From: Caballeronia pedi
GTDB lineage: Bacteria > Pseudomonadota > Gammaproteobacteria > Burkholderiales > Burkholderiaceae
Direction of reading: 5' to 3'
Assembly: GCF_001544915.2 (NCBI RefSeq)
Contig: NZ_FCOE02000004.1
Span: 248,001 to 312,000, forward strand
DNA: 64,000 nucleotides
Shown here: positions 17,635 to 27,678 of the stretch, in pieces
Layout: the number at the start of each line of letters is the position of its first letter
Numbering within the stretch: the first letter of the stretch is position 1
Notes under the pieces: model-generated
The model's input: the letters and a program-made list of their open reading frames with translations, nothing else
What the model was told of the DNA's origin: nothing
Database searches by the model: none
Translations under genes and position numbers: made by a program

Positions 17635-19551
17635 ATGCATATCAGTTCCATCTCAGTCCGAGTAGTGCTATTTCCCTTAACAGTTGCAGCTGCTGGGCCG
17701 GCCTATGCAGCTCCCCTATTAAGTTCTACAGCAAGCACGCTTGCGGACGAAGAGAGCCAAGATGTTGTTTATCACAAGGGTGCTACCTTCGGCGGGTCAC
17801 CGATTGAAAAGGAACGAGCGATTTCGATCCGCACAAGAACAGAATGGGAGGGACGGTCGGCTGAGAGTCGCTTCGGGGTCAATTGGAATCCATTAAGCGA
17901 TGAGATTCATTTGGGGCGAGGGGCGTCTGTGTCCGGAGATTCCCATGCCATCGCAATCGGACTAAACGCAAAGGGGAATGGCAGCGGATCGGTAGCTCTC
18001 GGCGAGAATTCGACTGCCCACTCAGCGGGTTCAGTTGCGCTCGGGAGCGGCTCTGATGCTGATAGAGCCGGCACCGTCTCAGTGGGCAACCGCGACAGAA
18101 AGCGACAGGTCGTGAATGTTGCCGCCGGCTCGGCGGAGAATGATGCGGTGAACGTCGGCCAGCTGAAGCGACTGGGTGCAAGTTTCGATGTCAACGGTAA
18201 CCCGACGAATTCCCTCATCGCGTACGACGATACGTCCCGCACTGCGATCACGTTGGGTGGTCCGCGAGCTAATGGTCCGGTGAGGTTGGGCAATGTCGCC
18301 GCGGGGCGCGAGGACATGGATGCGGTAAGCCTCAAGCAGCTGAAGGACCTTGGCGCTAGCATCGACGCGGACGGTAGGGTAGGCGGCGGCTTTGTTGCCT
18401 ATAACGACGGTTCGAAGGGCTCCATTACCCTGAAGGGAGCGGTGGGCACTAGGCTCACAAACCTTGCGCCTGGAGCGATCGAGTCCGGCAGTTCCGATGC
18501 TGTAACGGGGGCGCAACTACACAAAACAAATGAGACGGTGAAGGCCGTCGACGGAAAGGTGTCCGACGTCAGAGCTACCGTCGAGGCGATCGGAAAGCGA
18601 GAGATAAACAGATACTTCAGTGCGAATTCGGTGCAGCCGGCGGCGCTCGCAATTGGACCTGATGCTCTAGCCATCGGAGGAAATGCCCGCGCGAGTGGCA
18701 GAAATTCGATTGCGCTCGGATTACGTGCAAGCGCTAGTGCGGAAAACGCTGTGGCAATTGGTGCAAACTCAGTGGCGGACCGCGTAAGTAGTGTATCGGT
18801 GGGCAACAAAGGGGCAGAGCGACAGATCACGCACGTTGCCGCCGGCACCCGCGATACAGATGCCGTCAATGTATCTCAGCTCCGCGAGGCAGGCCTCATC
18901 GATAAAAAGGGGGCTGCGCTCGATGCGATCGTGTACGACGCTGGATCAAGCCGGTCGTCGGTCACTCTTGGCGGCGTCGGTGCGTCCTCGGTCGTCGCAT
19001 TAACGAACGTTTCGGCGGGTCGAATTGCTGAAAGCAGCACGGATGCGGTCAATGGTAGCCAGCTATTCGCCTTGTCGTCGCGGGTAGATAAGCTGGAGAA
19101 GCCATCGCTTCATCCTGCGCCCATGCCCGACAATTCTCGTTCGACGCCGAATGGAGCGCTCGATGCGCGCAATCATGTCGTCGCGAATGTTGCAACCGGC
19201 GTCGCCGAGAGCGACGCCGTTAACGTCGGGCAGCTTAATGCCGCGATGAAGGCCGGAATTGACACCGCTTACTCGCACATCGACTCAGAAGTCGCGCGGG
19301 TTCGGATGGAAATGGAACACGACCGCAAAGATGCTTCCGGGGGCACGGCGTCCGCTATCGCGATTGCGAATTTACCGCAAGCATATCCGGGAGAAAGCAT
19401 GCTCTCGGTTGCGGGTGGTACGTTCGGCGGCCAATCATCAGTCGCTCTGGGCTTATCGACTGCGACTAAGAGATGGAGCGTTAAAGCCTCCGTCACTGGC
19501 AATACCCGTGGGTCTTACGGAGGCGGCGCGGGGGCTGGGTACCGCTTTTGA
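17635..19551 (+). CDS. Trimeric autotransporter adhesin (YadA-like)
   Basis: A 638-residue type Vc autotransporter. A signal peptide (HISSISVRVVLFPLTVAAAGPAYA) leads to head repeats of the YadA/Hia type (AIAIGLNAKG, SVALGENSTA, SVALGSGSDA, and again AIGPDALAIGG, SIALGLRASA). Repeated neck motifs follow (NVAAGSAENDAVNVGQL, HVAAGTRDTDAVNVSQL, NVATGVAESDAVNVGQL). The C terminus is the YadA beta-barrel anchor (AIANLPQAYPGESMLSVAGGTFGGQSSVALGLS ... GAGAGYRF) ending in Phe, as outer membrane proteins do. It would be a surface trimer for adhesion. It is short compared with many Burkholderia paralogues of over 1000 residues. Confidence 0.93.
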   Translation: MHISSISVRVVLFPLTVAAAGPAYAAPLLSSTASTLADEESQDVVYHKGATFGGSPIEKERAISIRTRTEWEGRSAESRFGVNWNPLSDEIHLGRGASVSGDSHAIAIGLNAKGNGSGSVALGENSTAHSAGSVALGSGSDADRAGTVSVGNRDRKRQVVNVAAGSAENDAVNVGQLKRLGASFDVNGNPTNSLIAYDDTSRTAITLGGPRANGPVRLGNVAAGREDMDAVSLKQLKDLGASIDADGRVGGGFVAYNDGSKGSITLKGAVGTRLTNLAPGAIESGSSDAVTGAQLHKTNETVKAVDGKVSDVRATVEAIGKREINRYFSANSVQPAALAIGPDALAIGGNARASGRNSIALGLRASASAENAVAIGANSVADRVSSVSVGNKGAERQITHVAAGTRDTDAVNVSQLREAGLIDKKGAALDAIVYDAGSSRSSVTLGGVGASSVVALTNVSAGRIAESSTDAVNGSQLFALSSRVDKLEKPSLHPAPMPDNSRSTPNGALDARNHVVANVATGVAESDAVNVGQLNAAMKAGIDTAYSHIDSEVARVRMEMEHDRKDASGGTASAIAIANLPQAYPGESMLSVAGGTFGGQSSVALGLSTATKRWSVKASVTGNTRGSYGGGAGAGYRF

Positions 19552-19677
19552 CCGAAAGCCACCGGTTGATTTTGATCGATGAGCAAGACGTCTCTTAGCC
19601 CGCTGCTCCAGAGCAACTGAGTTTAAAGTCCCAATCTCTGGTTGAGAGGTGTCTCGACCAGCCTTCCAGATAGACCC

Positions 19678-20691
19678 ATGAGAAATACCATAAACGCGAG
19701 AAATTTCGAAAGGAAACCAAACTTGTTCCGCCACACGTATTTGTGCGTGGTTGCGCTTATTGCGAGCGCTTGGCGCGCTTATCCGGACAGAACGTCCTTT
19801 GCTCGTCGCAGAAGAATACGGTTCCTAATGCGAGCAGCGCTGTCGCTTAGAACCACCGTTCTTTGGTTAGATGCTTGTTCTGGGTCGAAATACCCGGGGC
19901 TTGCGGCCCACGGGGCGTGGTGTTTGGAGCGCATTCACCGCCCTTTCCTACATAAGGCACTATTTCCCAGAGAAATTCTCCGGGTGAGCTTAGAACATCA
20001 ACAGTATGTTTACGGCCTTTTGCCGTCCATCTCGGTTCAGATAGCAGAAGCCAAGTGTGCCGCTATCGCATCCTTCTCAGTGGGTCTGGAAAGATGGCAC
20101 GTAGCACTGGAAGTACTCGATCGCTTTCGGAAGGAGGGTGACTGGACACTTTGCATCAGAGACTCGGAGGGTGATCGCGTAGCTTCCTGCACCTTTTCCA
20201 TAGCGAGCCTGAAAGGCAAGATTCCTCGACCGAGGATTCTAATCGGGTGTGTCCAGGGGCCCGATAAAAGTACCAAAGGGCGTGATCTCTTTCGGTCGTT
20301 GACGCGGAAATGGCACGGATTGCGACCTAAGCATCTAGCTATCTATCTGCTGCAGCTGATCGCTCGGGAGATCGATGCGCACAACGTACTCATCGTATCG
20401 AACGACGCGCATGTTTATTCTAGCTGGCGTTATCCGACTTTGAGATCTCGCGTTGCCGCGGACTACGGGACGCTGGCGTCCGAGTGCGGCGCGGCGAGAA
20501 ATTGGCGGGGCTGGCTTCTGTTGGGAAAAGCGAAACAATTGAGTGGCGATCCATGCGCAGACCAGCCGACAACGCGTCGCCATAGACGCGGACTTCTTAT
20601 CGCACAGCTGGATATGCAAGTTCGATGCGCCATACATTCTAAGCACGCCGCGTTCGAGCCTGCGAGCGCCCGCGTCTCGCCCTCGGCGTAG
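19678..20691 (+). CDS. DUF535 (VirK/YbjX family) protein
   Basis: A 337-residue protein matching the DUF535 family, whose members include Shigella VirK and E. coli YbjX, linked to surface or antimicrobial-peptide phenotypes but of unknown biochemistry. Diagnostic stretches: ILRVSLEHQQYVYGLLPSISVQ, an ATG-like hydrophobic strand RILIGCVQGP, HLAIYLLQLIA and NVLIVSNDAHVY. The C-terminal TTRRHRRGLLIAQLDMQVR matches the family's basic tail. ATG 19678 is chosen; a TTG at 19642 is in frame. It follows the adhesin gene by 126 bases, and the pairing with an adhesin and an export operon hints at envelope function. Confidence 0.75.
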   Translation: MRNTINARNFERKPNLFRHTYLCVVALIASAWRAYPDRTSFARRRRIRFLMRAALSLRTTVLWLDACSGSKYPGLAAHGAWCLERIHRPFLHKALFPREILRVSLEHQQYVYGLLPSISVQIAEAKCAAIASFSVGLERWHVALEVLDRFRKEGDWTLCIRDSEGDRVASCTFSIASLKGKIPRPRILIGCVQGPDKSTKGRDLFRSLTRKWHGLRPKHLAIYLLQLIAREIDAHNVLIVSNDAHVYSSWRYPTLRSRVAADYGTLASECGAARNWRGWLLLGKAKQLSGDPCADQPTTRRHRRGLLIAQLDMQVRCAIHSKHAAFEPASARVSPSA

Positions 20692-21198
20692 CAGTAGCCG
20701 TTGTAACCGTGGAGCTTTGTGTGCTTGGTCATTTCGTACTTTTCATATTCCGGACAAGGATTTACGCATCTAAAATGATCATCTGCCTAGCTTGCAAGAA
20801 GATACTGCTCCTTTGAGATACTCGCGAATAGTTGCGCTGCGAGCGTCGATGTGTGTGGGCGGGTTGACGCTGCTCGACATTTGCTGCGCCTTACGAGAGG
20901 ACAACTACACGAAGCCGAGTACAAATTTTCGGCCGCGGTGCTCGACCTCAAGGCCGGCCAGTTCGCCGCAGTTCCGAGGTTGGTAGGGCTCCCATCGCTG
21001 GTTTGCTCGCCCGAGTCAGCACCAGATTGATTCGGGCGCTCCCCAACCGCTCACATGAACATCATCGGTTCCGCCGGTACGAAGCGAGGAGGTGCCCACG
21101 TGCTTGGACACTTGCGGGACGTCGCTTTTGCATAGGGATGCACGCTAGTTATCGATTTCATATTGTGCGCCGTGTGCGCTTCGAGGAGGGTTGTCGCG
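20692..21198. other. Noncoding stretch before the export operon
   Basis: About 500 bases. Short frames on both strands look non-protein. It presumably contains the promoter of the macA-macB-type operon, but I see no clear consensus. GGAGGG at 21185-21190 is the ribosome site of the next gene. Confidence 0.35.
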
Positions 21199-22395
21199 TT
21201 GCTCAGGAACGCTGTTCTAACTAAACGGTCTTTGATAGTCGCGTTAAGTGTATTCATTATTGCCATTTCCATCGCTGTATTGTTGTGTCGGAACTGTGAC
21301 GAATCGCAGCACCGCCGCTTGGCACTTGTGGAAGAGGGGGATATCGAGGATGTAGTCCTGGCCGAAGGCACTTTGGATGGAAGAACGCAGGTCGATGTCG
21401 GCGCACAGGCTTCTGGTCAAGTCAAATCTTTGAAGGTTCGAGTTGGAGACAAGGTAACGAAAGGTCAACTACTTGCAGAGATCGACCCTACCGTTGCGGA
21501 AAACGAATTGAAGGAAGACCAGGCCCGCGAAGATGAACTTGTTGCAAAAAGGGCTGCCCGTCATGCCAGCTTGTTTGAAGCCGAGACGGCCCTGCACCGC
21601 CATCGAATAATGCTCGCGGCAGACGCAACCTCACGCCGAGAATATCTTACGGCGGAGGCCGAGTATCGACGCCAAAAGGCAAATCTGGAAGGCCTGGAAG
21701 CAGATATTCGTGGCGCTCATATGAAAGTGGAGACTGCGAAGGCCCATTTGGACTTCACAAAAATCGTTGCGCCAAGCGACGGAGAGGTTGTAGCGATCGT
21801 CGCGCGAGAGGGACAAACGGTAAATGCGCAGCAACAGACGCCAGTCATATTGAAGCTTGCAGACCTCGACACGATGACGGTGAGCGCAGAGGTGTCGGAG
21901 GCTGATGTGCATCGCATAAGCGTCGGGCAGAACGCGTGCTTCACGACCTTAGGTGAGCCGGAGCAACGCTATTGCGGGAGGCTGCGGTCGGTAGAGCCGG
22001 CACCCCGTGGGTATCTCGAGTCCGCTCGTCAGCGTGGTAGCGGCGAGGCTTCCAGGCATCAAGCCATATTCTACGACGCGCATTTCGACGTCCCTAACCC
22101 AAAGCATAGGCTTCGAATCGGAATGACCGCTGAGGTTAGTGTCGCGATCAGTGTTGCAAACAGGGTTCCAACGATCCCTTCAGAAGCAGTGGGAGCTAAG
22201 GCCCCGGACGGAAGCTATGAAGTCAAAGTTATCAACAATCGGGGCGAGATTGTACGACGTAGCGTCAGAATCGGGTTGAACAACAATGTCAAGGCAGAAG
22301 TCCGCGATGGGCTCGCAGTCGGAGAGAGAGTAATCACTGACAGCGGACCGGCGTTAAACGCGTTCGCAGACTCAGCTATCTCGGAAGGCAGCTGA
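21199..22395 (+). CDS. macA: MacA-like periplasmic adaptor (HlyD family)
   Basis: A 398-residue membrane fusion protein: an N-terminal anchor (about residues 8-30, RSLIVALSVFIIAISIAVLL), a lipoyl/biotinyl half (VDVGAQASGQVKSLKVRVGDKVTKGQLLAEIDP), a coiled-coil hairpin (about 95-180), the second lipoyl half (IVAPSDGEVVAIVAREGQTV) and beta-barrel plus membrane-proximal domains. It would bridge the MacB ATPase and the outer membrane factor encoded next. I chose TTG 21199, 8 bases after GGAGGG; a TTG at 21163 is in frame but lacks a site. macB starts 3 bases after the stop, so the two are one operon. Confidence 0.85.
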   Translation: MLRNAVLTKRSLIVALSVFIIAISIAVLLCRNCDESQHRRLALVEEGDIEDVVLAEGTLDGRTQVDVGAQASGQVKSLKVRVGDKVTKGQLLAEIDPTVAENELKEDQAREDELVAKRAARHASLFEAETALHRHRIMLAADATSRREYLTAEAEYRRQKANLEGLEADIRGAHMKVETAKAHLDFTKIVAPSDGEVVAIVAREGQTVNAQQQTPVILKLADLDTMTVSAEVSEADVHRISVGQNACFTTLGEPEQRYCGRLRSVEPAPRGYLESARQRGSGEASRHQAIFYDAHFDVPNPKHRLRIGMTAEVSVAISVANRVPTIPSEAVGAKAPDGSYEVKVINNRGEIVRRSVRIGLNNNVKAEVRDGLAVGERVITDSGPALNAFADSAISEGS

Positions 22396-22397
22396 AC

Positions 22398-24410
22398 ATG
22401 TCAGAGCCGCTTATTGAGCTTTCGAAGGTCACTCTTCACTATCATGCGGGCGATGAGAGCGTGCTAATTCTTGACGACATTAGCTTAACGATCAATGCGG
22501 GCGAATTCGTCGCAATCGTGGGCGCGTCTGGTTCGGGTAAGACAACCTTATTGAATATCATTGGGTGTCTCGCTCGTCCGAGCACTGGAGCATATAAGCT
22601 CGATGGCGAAAGCGTGCTCGACGCAGATCGCGAGACATTAGCGCGCCTCCGACGTGAGTACTTCGGGTTCATCTTCCAGCGTTACAACCTTCTCCCACAA
22701 CTTAGCGCGACAGAAAACGTGGAGGTCCCCGCGGTTTACGCGGGCGGCCCTTCCTTTAGGCGACGGTGTCGCGCTCAGGAACTTCTAACTAGTCTCGGTT
22801 TGGGGAATCGAGTTGAGCATCGCCCCAATCAGCTTTCCGGTGGTCAACAGCAGCGTGTGAGTATTGCGCGAGCGTTAATGAACGGTGGGAAAGTTTTGCT
22901 TGGTGACGAACCCACGGGCGCGTTGGACTCGAAGAGCGCTCGAGAGGTCATGGAGACCTTCAACTCACTTCATCGTCAGGGACACACTGTGATCCTAGTG
23001 ACTCACGACGAGAGGGTAGCAGAGCACGCTCACAGAATAATTAAAATTGAAGATGGCATCATTGTTGACGATAGGCCGACTTCCAAGGAAGAGTTTCGCC
23101 GCACCAGGGTTTCACCGTCTGTAGGTTCGGATTGTGCCGATCTAACGACCGTGGAAGGGAAAGCCGGTTTGACTGCTAATACCGCCATCTGCGAACGCGA
23201 GCGTCTTCTAAGCTTCATTGCTTGCCTAAGAACAAGCGTCGAAATAGCGCTAAGAAGTCTGGCAGACAATCGGCTGCGTACGGCCCTGACGATGATCGGG
23301 ATCGTCATAGGCGTCGCGGCCGTAGTGTCGATCGTCGCGCTCAGCGCCGGAGCGAAAGAGCGCACCCTTGACATGATCCGTTCGCTCGGAACCAACACAA
23401 TCACTTTTTGGCCCAGCGTCGATTCTGATGATGCAAAACAATCCTTGAAAAGGTCATTGACGCTTTCTGATTTGAGACTATTGTCTACGCAAAGCGAGGT
23501 TGATAGCGCGACCGCAGAAATTGAACAGGAAGTCCTCTTACAGCACGGGGGTGCTCACGGCCGCGGAAGTCTTGATGGTGTCAACAAGGACTATTTCAAG
23601 GTTCGAGGATTGCGCTTTCTAGCGGGGACGGGTTTTGATGACGATGTGGGAAAGAACTCACAGGTGGCCGTTATCAGCGAGCACGCGAGACAAAGGTTGT
23701 TCGGTCCTCACGGCGCAGCCATTGGTCAAATTATCTCTTTGAATAAGGTCCCGGCGAGAGTAGTTGGAGTCATCGAAGACAAACCCGACATGTTCTCTGA
23801 TCCGAATGCATTGAACGTTTGGATGCCACTTTCGGCGGCCACGACTCGAATTATGGGGCGTCAACTGCCTAATCGACTCATCGTGCGTGTGCGAGACGGG
23901 CTCCGCGCTGATGACGCGGAAGCACGTCTCAGTAGTGCCCTTGTCAAGCGTCATGGCCGTAAAGACTTCACTACGTTAAATGCGAATAGCTTCGCTACGC
24001 TCCTCCATAAGACGGAGCACATCATGACAATTCTCATGATCGTCGTAGCAATCACAACGCTCGGCGTTGCCGGTATCGGCGTCATGAACATGATGCTAGT
24101 GTCGATAAACGAACGCACCCGCGAAATTGGAATTCGAATGGCAGTGGGGGCGAGACAAAGCGACATACTGCAGCAGTTCCTCACGGAGGCCCTCTTCTTG
24201 TGCGTGACGGGTGGGCTCATAGGCCTGATCCTGTCTCTTGGAATAAGTGCGTTCGTTTCTCATGTAGCCGACGAGTGGAAGATGCTGCATTCCCCGATTA
24301 CAGCGGTGACAGCGTTTATATCTTCAACGCTAGTAGGCGTTGTTTTCGGGTTGATGCCGGCGCGCCGTGCTGCCGGGCTCGACCCAATCGATGCACTCGC
24401 TCATGAATAG
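22398..24410 (+). CDS. macB: MacB-like ABC export ATPase/permease
   Basis: A 670-residue MacB-type protein that couples ATP hydrolysis to efflux from the periplasm. The N-terminal ATPase has Walker A GASGSGKTT, Q-loop FIFQRYNLLP, signature LSGGQQQR, Walker B VLLGDEPTGALD and H-loop VTHDE. After a linker of about 50 residues come the first membrane helix (TALTMIGIVIGVAAVVSIVALS), a large periplasmic MacB domain and three C-terminal FtsX-type helices ending in GLMPARRAAGLDPIDAL. Full length and intact. It overlaps or abuts the neighbouring adaptor and outer membrane factor genes, forming a complete tripartite exporter for toxins, antibiotics or lipopeptides. Confidence 0.93.
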   Translation: MSEPLIELSKVTLHYHAGDESVLILDDISLTINAGEFVAIVGASGSGKTTLLNIIGCLARPSTGAYKLDGESVLDADRETLARLRREYFGFIFQRYNLLPQLSATENVEVPAVYAGGPSFRRRCRAQELLTSLGLGNRVEHRPNQLSGGQQQRVSIARALMNGGKVLLGDEPTGALDSKSAREVMETFNSLHRQGHTVILVTHDERVAEHAHRIIKIEDGIIVDDRPTSKEEFRRTRVSPSVGSDCADLTTVEGKAGLTANTAICERERLLSFIACLRTSVEIALRSLADNRLRTALTMIGIVIGVAAVVSIVALSAGAKERTLDMIRSLGTNTITFWPSVDSDDAKQSLKRSLTLSDLRLLSTQSEVDSATAEIEQEVLLQHGGAHGRGSLDGVNKDYFKVRGLRFLAGTGFDDDVGKNSQVAVISEHARQRLFGPHGAAIGQIISLNKVPARVVGVIEDKPDMFSDPNALNVWMPLSAATTRIMGRQLPNRLIVRVRDGLRADDAEARLSSALVKRHGRKDFTTLNANSFATLLHKTEHIMTILMIVVAITTLGVAGIGVMNMMLVSINERTREIGIRMAVGARQSDILQQFLTEALFLCVTGGLIGLILSLGISAFVSHVADEWKMLHSPITAVTAFISSTLVGVVFGLMPARRAAGLDPIDALAHE

Positions 24411-24420
24411 AGGTCAGCTA

Positions 24421-25860
24421 GTGAAGTTCTTCAAACGATCTGGCAAGGCTTCGTTTGTCTTGACCGCGTTGTTGTTGACTGCATGTGCCACGCACCGATC
24501 TGCGAAGCCTGCACCAGTCGAGCTCCCGGCGAAATGGACTGCCGCAACGGTGATTGACGGGGCGCATGTTGGGGTTGATTGGTGGCAAGAGTTCGATGAT
24601 CAGCGCCTTGATCGATTAGTGCGACGCGTGCTCGAATCGAACACTGATGTGCTGACTGCAGCTAATCGCCTGCGCAAAGCGAGATTAGAGGCTGCGTCCG
24701 TGGCTACGAACATGACGCCAGATGTTAGCTTGCGAGCAGGCGTTGACTGGAGCACAGACCCTGACGCGGCCCGTCGAATGCGGTCGGGCGGCGGAGGGGT
24801 CACTGCGGCGCTGAGTTATGACCTAGACATTGGAGGAAAGCTAGCAGCAGAACGTGATTCGGCGAATGGGAATGTCAATAGAGTCGAGAGTGATGGCGAT
24901 TGGACTCGACTTAAGATGGTGAAAGAAAGCCTGGAAAAGTACTGGAAGCTTGGCTTTCTGAGCGAGAGCTTGAATTTCGCTGGCGAGAGCTTGGCGCATG
25001 CCAAGAAAACCCTGGCGATAGTGCAAGCGCGCTACCGCGCCGGAGATGTTTCTGAGATTGATGTCGTTGCGGCACAGCAAAAGGTGATTGCCGATGGCAT
25101 TGCAATAGATAAACTCAATGAGCAAGTGCTGAAGAATCGCAACGCACTTGCAATCTTGATGGGCAATCCACCAGAGACGCCAGTTGAAATACCAGACCGA
25201 CTTTCTTCCATACCCCTGAAGCCCGTAGCCGCAGGCCTGCCAGCAGACGTTATACATCGCCGGGCTGACGTCCGCGCAGCGGAATGGCTGCTTCGGCAAA
25301 CGCTTTCGCAAATTGATATTGCTCGTGCACGGTTATACCCGTCACTCACGCTTACCGGTTCCGTGGGCACGTCGAGCGTAAACTTGGAGCGCTTCCTGAG
25401 TAACCCTATCGCCAATCTTGGATTAGCGGTCGCGTTGCCCTTCTTCCAATGGAACCAGACACAATTGCAAATCAAGGTATCCCAGGCAGAATTCGACGCG
25501 GCTGCCCAAGCCTTTCGGAAGACAGTCTACGTTGCACTTAGGGAAGTCGAAGATGAATTGACTATTAGCGCTGAACTTGCGCGAGAAGAGACTCAACTGC
25601 TAGAGAAGCTTGAAACAGCTCGCAAAGCAGCGCATCTCGCCAAAGTACGTTTCTTTGCCGGGCAAACGGCCGTACAGCCGTGGTTGCAAACACAGCAGTC
25701 GTTCACAGAAGCGAAGGAAGCCCTCGCGCAGATTCACTTGGATCGCCTTACAAACCGTGCCGCGCTTCTGGTTGCCCTCGGAGGCAGCATGGAGAACACA
25801 ACGGCCATAGATCGCGAAGCATCAGGCGCATATGATTGCAGGCAATCGTCTCGGGGATAA
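24421..25860 (+). CDS. Outer membrane efflux lipoprotein (NodT/OprM family)
   Basis: A 479-residue TolC-like channel subunit. The signal sequence ends in the lipobox LLTACAT, so it is lipidated. Two repeated OEP domains follow (residues about 50-240 and 260-460) with the family features WWQEFDDQRLD and, in the second half, RRADVRAAEWLLRQTLSQIDIARARLYPSLTLTGSVG. GTG 24421 is preferred, with AGAGG 8 bases upstream; ATG 24403 is in frame and overlaps the macB stop. It completes the macA-macB export system. An HGF-like C-terminal stretch (FFAGQTAVQPWLQTQQSFTEAKEAL) is normal for the family. Confidence 0.9.
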   Translation: MKFFKRSGKASFVLTALLLTACATHRSAKPAPVELPAKWTAATVIDGAHVGVDWWQEFDDQRLDRLVRRVLESNTDVLTAANRLRKARLEAASVATNMTPDVSLRAGVDWSTDPDAARRMRSGGGGVTAALSYDLDIGGKLAAERDSANGNVNRVESDGDWTRLKMVKESLEKYWKLGFLSESLNFAGESLAHAKKTLAIVQARYRAGDVSEIDVVAAQQKVIADGIAIDKLNEQVLKNRNALAILMGNPPETPVEIPDRLSSIPLKPVAAGLPADVIHRRADVRAAEWLLRQTLSQIDIARARLYPSLTLTGSVGTSSVNLERFLSNPIANLGLAVALPFFQWNQTQLQIKVSQAEFDAAAQAFRKTVYVALREVEDELTISAELAREETQLLEKLETARKAAHLAKVRFFAGQTAVQPWLQTQQSFTEAKEALAQIHLDRLTNRAALLVALGGSMENTTAIDREASGAYDCRQSSRG

Positions 25861-25917
25861 GACAACGCGGCGTGAGGAACGACCGTCGAGGGCGCGCCTG
25901 CCTGAAGTTGACTATAC

Positions 25918-26115
25918 ATGGCGGAGTTTGAAGCCCGCGTTACCAAGTTCAGTGCACCATCCGGTGAAGCTAACATTGGAGATCAAGCGAGCTCAGAACG
26001 CATCTGGCTGGAAGACATTTCCGAGAAACTGCTAAGGATAGTGCGTTACGAGCTCGACAATCGCGTGCGAGAGTGGCGGCTGTCGTCGCCTGCGAGATTG
26101 GGAGGTCCGTTTTGA
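25918..26115 (+). CDS. Possible small protein coupled to the kinase gene
   Basis: A 65-residue frame (start MAEFEARVTKFSAPSGEANIG, then SSERIWLEDISEKLLRIVRYELDNRV) whose TGA overlaps the TTG start of the kinase gene (TTGA). The helical, charged sequence is plausible as a protein and the overlap suggests translational coupling, but there is no good ribosome site and no known family. It could be a coupled leader or a chance frame. Confidence 0.35.
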   Translation: MAEFEARVTKFSAPSGEANIGDQASSERIWLEDISEKLLRIVRYELDNRVREWRLSSPARLGGPF

Positions 26116-27053
26116 ACGTCAGACAAGTAGAAGAGGCAATTCGGGACCAACTTGACGGAGACGTTCAGAACATCAAGCTCGTATCGAACGGGTATCACAA
26201 AGTCTTCTCGCTTGAGAGAAACGGCGAAGCGTGCTTCGTCAAAGTTTATGCCGTCCCCCTCCCGTCAGCGATCGATCCGAGTTTGGAGGTACGACTTCTG
26301 AAGGACATGGAGCGTCGCCAAGTTCAAGGCATTGTCCGTGTAGTGGCTAGCGGAGCGGTTACTCTAAGCGGGGGGCGTTCGCGCGCCTACCTTGTTTGTA
26401 CTGCGGCTCGCGGTGATCGTCTGACCTTGAGTGAAGAAGATCTCGATGCGTTTGGTGCGGCGTTGGCTACGCTGCACGTACAAGCCAGCGCATCTGCAAG
26501 TGCCTTACTGCTGAATGTCTCGCCTGCTGATTACTGCAAGTACGCATCCGAAATGTTGGCTCGAGAGGCTAACGCGTTCGCGCGCGTTCGCAAGAGCTTA
26601 GACAAGGCGGCGCAAGCTATCGAAAGAGCCGGTCTCGAACACGCTTTCATCCATGGTGATGTACGGATCGACAACGCGCGCCGGTCGGAGTATGGAGTGA
26701 CCTTCTTCGACTTCGAGCAGGCGTCGCAAGGACCTACCGCGTTCGATTTGTCGACGGTAGCGTGGTGGTTGGCTACGTCGTGCGATGATGAACAGCATCG
26801 CCTGTGGTCCGCTTTTTTAAGCGGATACACAAGAATCAATGACGCGTGTTTGGGATCTTTATCTCTACTCCCAGAATTGCTCATTGCAAACGAAGCGCGT
26901 GCGTTGCCTTTGCTTTTCCGCGTGGCAGGGACAAACAGTCCTGTGTGGTCATCGGCGATTGCCCAGCTCGCCGATGCGACGGGTCGCTATGAGATGGATC
27001 GACGGGCGGTATTGCCACCAGGCCTGCGCGGTACGGATTGGGTCACTCAATGA
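26112..27053 (+). CDS. APH-type phosphotransferase
   Basis: A 313-residue protein with the aminoglycoside-phosphotransferase / choline-kinase fold. The N-lobe has an ATP-binding strand with Lys (CFVKVYAVPL), the catalytic loop is HGDVRIDN (Brenner-type HxDxxxxN) and the metal-binding motif is FFDFEQ, 20 residues later. The order and spacing fit an active small-molecule kinase. TTG 26112 is chosen because GGGAGG lies 6-12 bases upstream, whereas an upstream in-frame start has none. It is 250 bases past the efflux lipoprotein on the same strand. A kinase beside a MacAB-type exporter suggests modification or self-protection against a small molecule; the substrate is unknown. Confidence 0.75.
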   Translation: MNVRQVEEAIRDQLDGDVQNIKLVSNGYHKVFSLERNGEACFVKVYAVPLPSAIDPSLEVRLLKDMERRQVQGIVRVVASGAVTLSGGRSRAYLVCTAARGDRLTLSEEDLDAFGAALATLHVQASASASALLLNVSPADYCKYASEMLAREANAFARVRKSLDKAAQAIERAGLEHAFIHGDVRIDNARRSEYGVTFFDFEQASQGPTAFDLSTVAWWLATSCDDEQHRLWSAFLSGYTRINDACLGSLSLLPELLIANEARALPLLFRVAGTNSPVWSSAIAQLADATGRYEMDRRAVLPPGLRGTDWVTQ

Positions 27054-27062
27054 CGGGCGAAG

Positions 27063-27678
27063 GTGGATGGAGGGCGCGAAGGCGATGAGCTCGTCGCGTG
27101 TCTCAGTCCTACGGCATGGGTACGGCGAGCTTATGAGGGACAGTTCTATGAATTACACGCGGTGCGTCTCAACGAGTTGAACACCGAAGCGCTCGAGCGT
27201 ATCGGCGCGCTATACCGGATTGAAGAAACGATCCGGCGGAAACCTCCGAGCAGCGCTGCGCGGATCGCCAGGAGCACTCGCGGCCGTTGCTCGACCGATT
27301 CCATGCGTGGCTCGTAACGTCGCCGGAAACGCTCTCGCGCAAATCGGCTACGAGCGAGGCGATTCTCTACGCGTTGAACCGGTGGGAAGCGCTCAGTCGC
27401 TGTTGTGAGGATGGCCGGGTCGAAATCGACAATCTGCCCGTGGAGCGCGCATTGCGCGTGTGGCCATCGGTCGGCGCAAATATCTGTTCGCTGGAGCAGC
27501 CTCCGGCGGCGAACCTGCTGCCGCAATTCATAGTCTCGTTGGCACCGCAAAACTCAACGGCATCGATCCGGAGACTTATCTGCGCTTTGTGCTCGCTCGC
27601 ATCGCTGACCATGCGATTAACCGCGTCGACGAACTCGCCCCGTGGGTCGTCACCGGTCAATTCCGACGCGCAGTCTGA
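27063..27678 (+). pseudogene. IS66-family transposase remnant
   Basis: The C-terminal third of an IS66 transposase spread over three reading frames. FYELHAVRLNELNTEALERIGALYRIEETIR is near 27150, [49 protein letters not shown] near 27290-27440, and [56 protein letters not shown] from 27467. At least two frameshifts separate them and the N-terminal two-thirds and the tnpA/tnpB partners are missing. It is an inactive insertion relic, marking a junction between the export operon and the following gene fragments. Confidence 0.88.
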
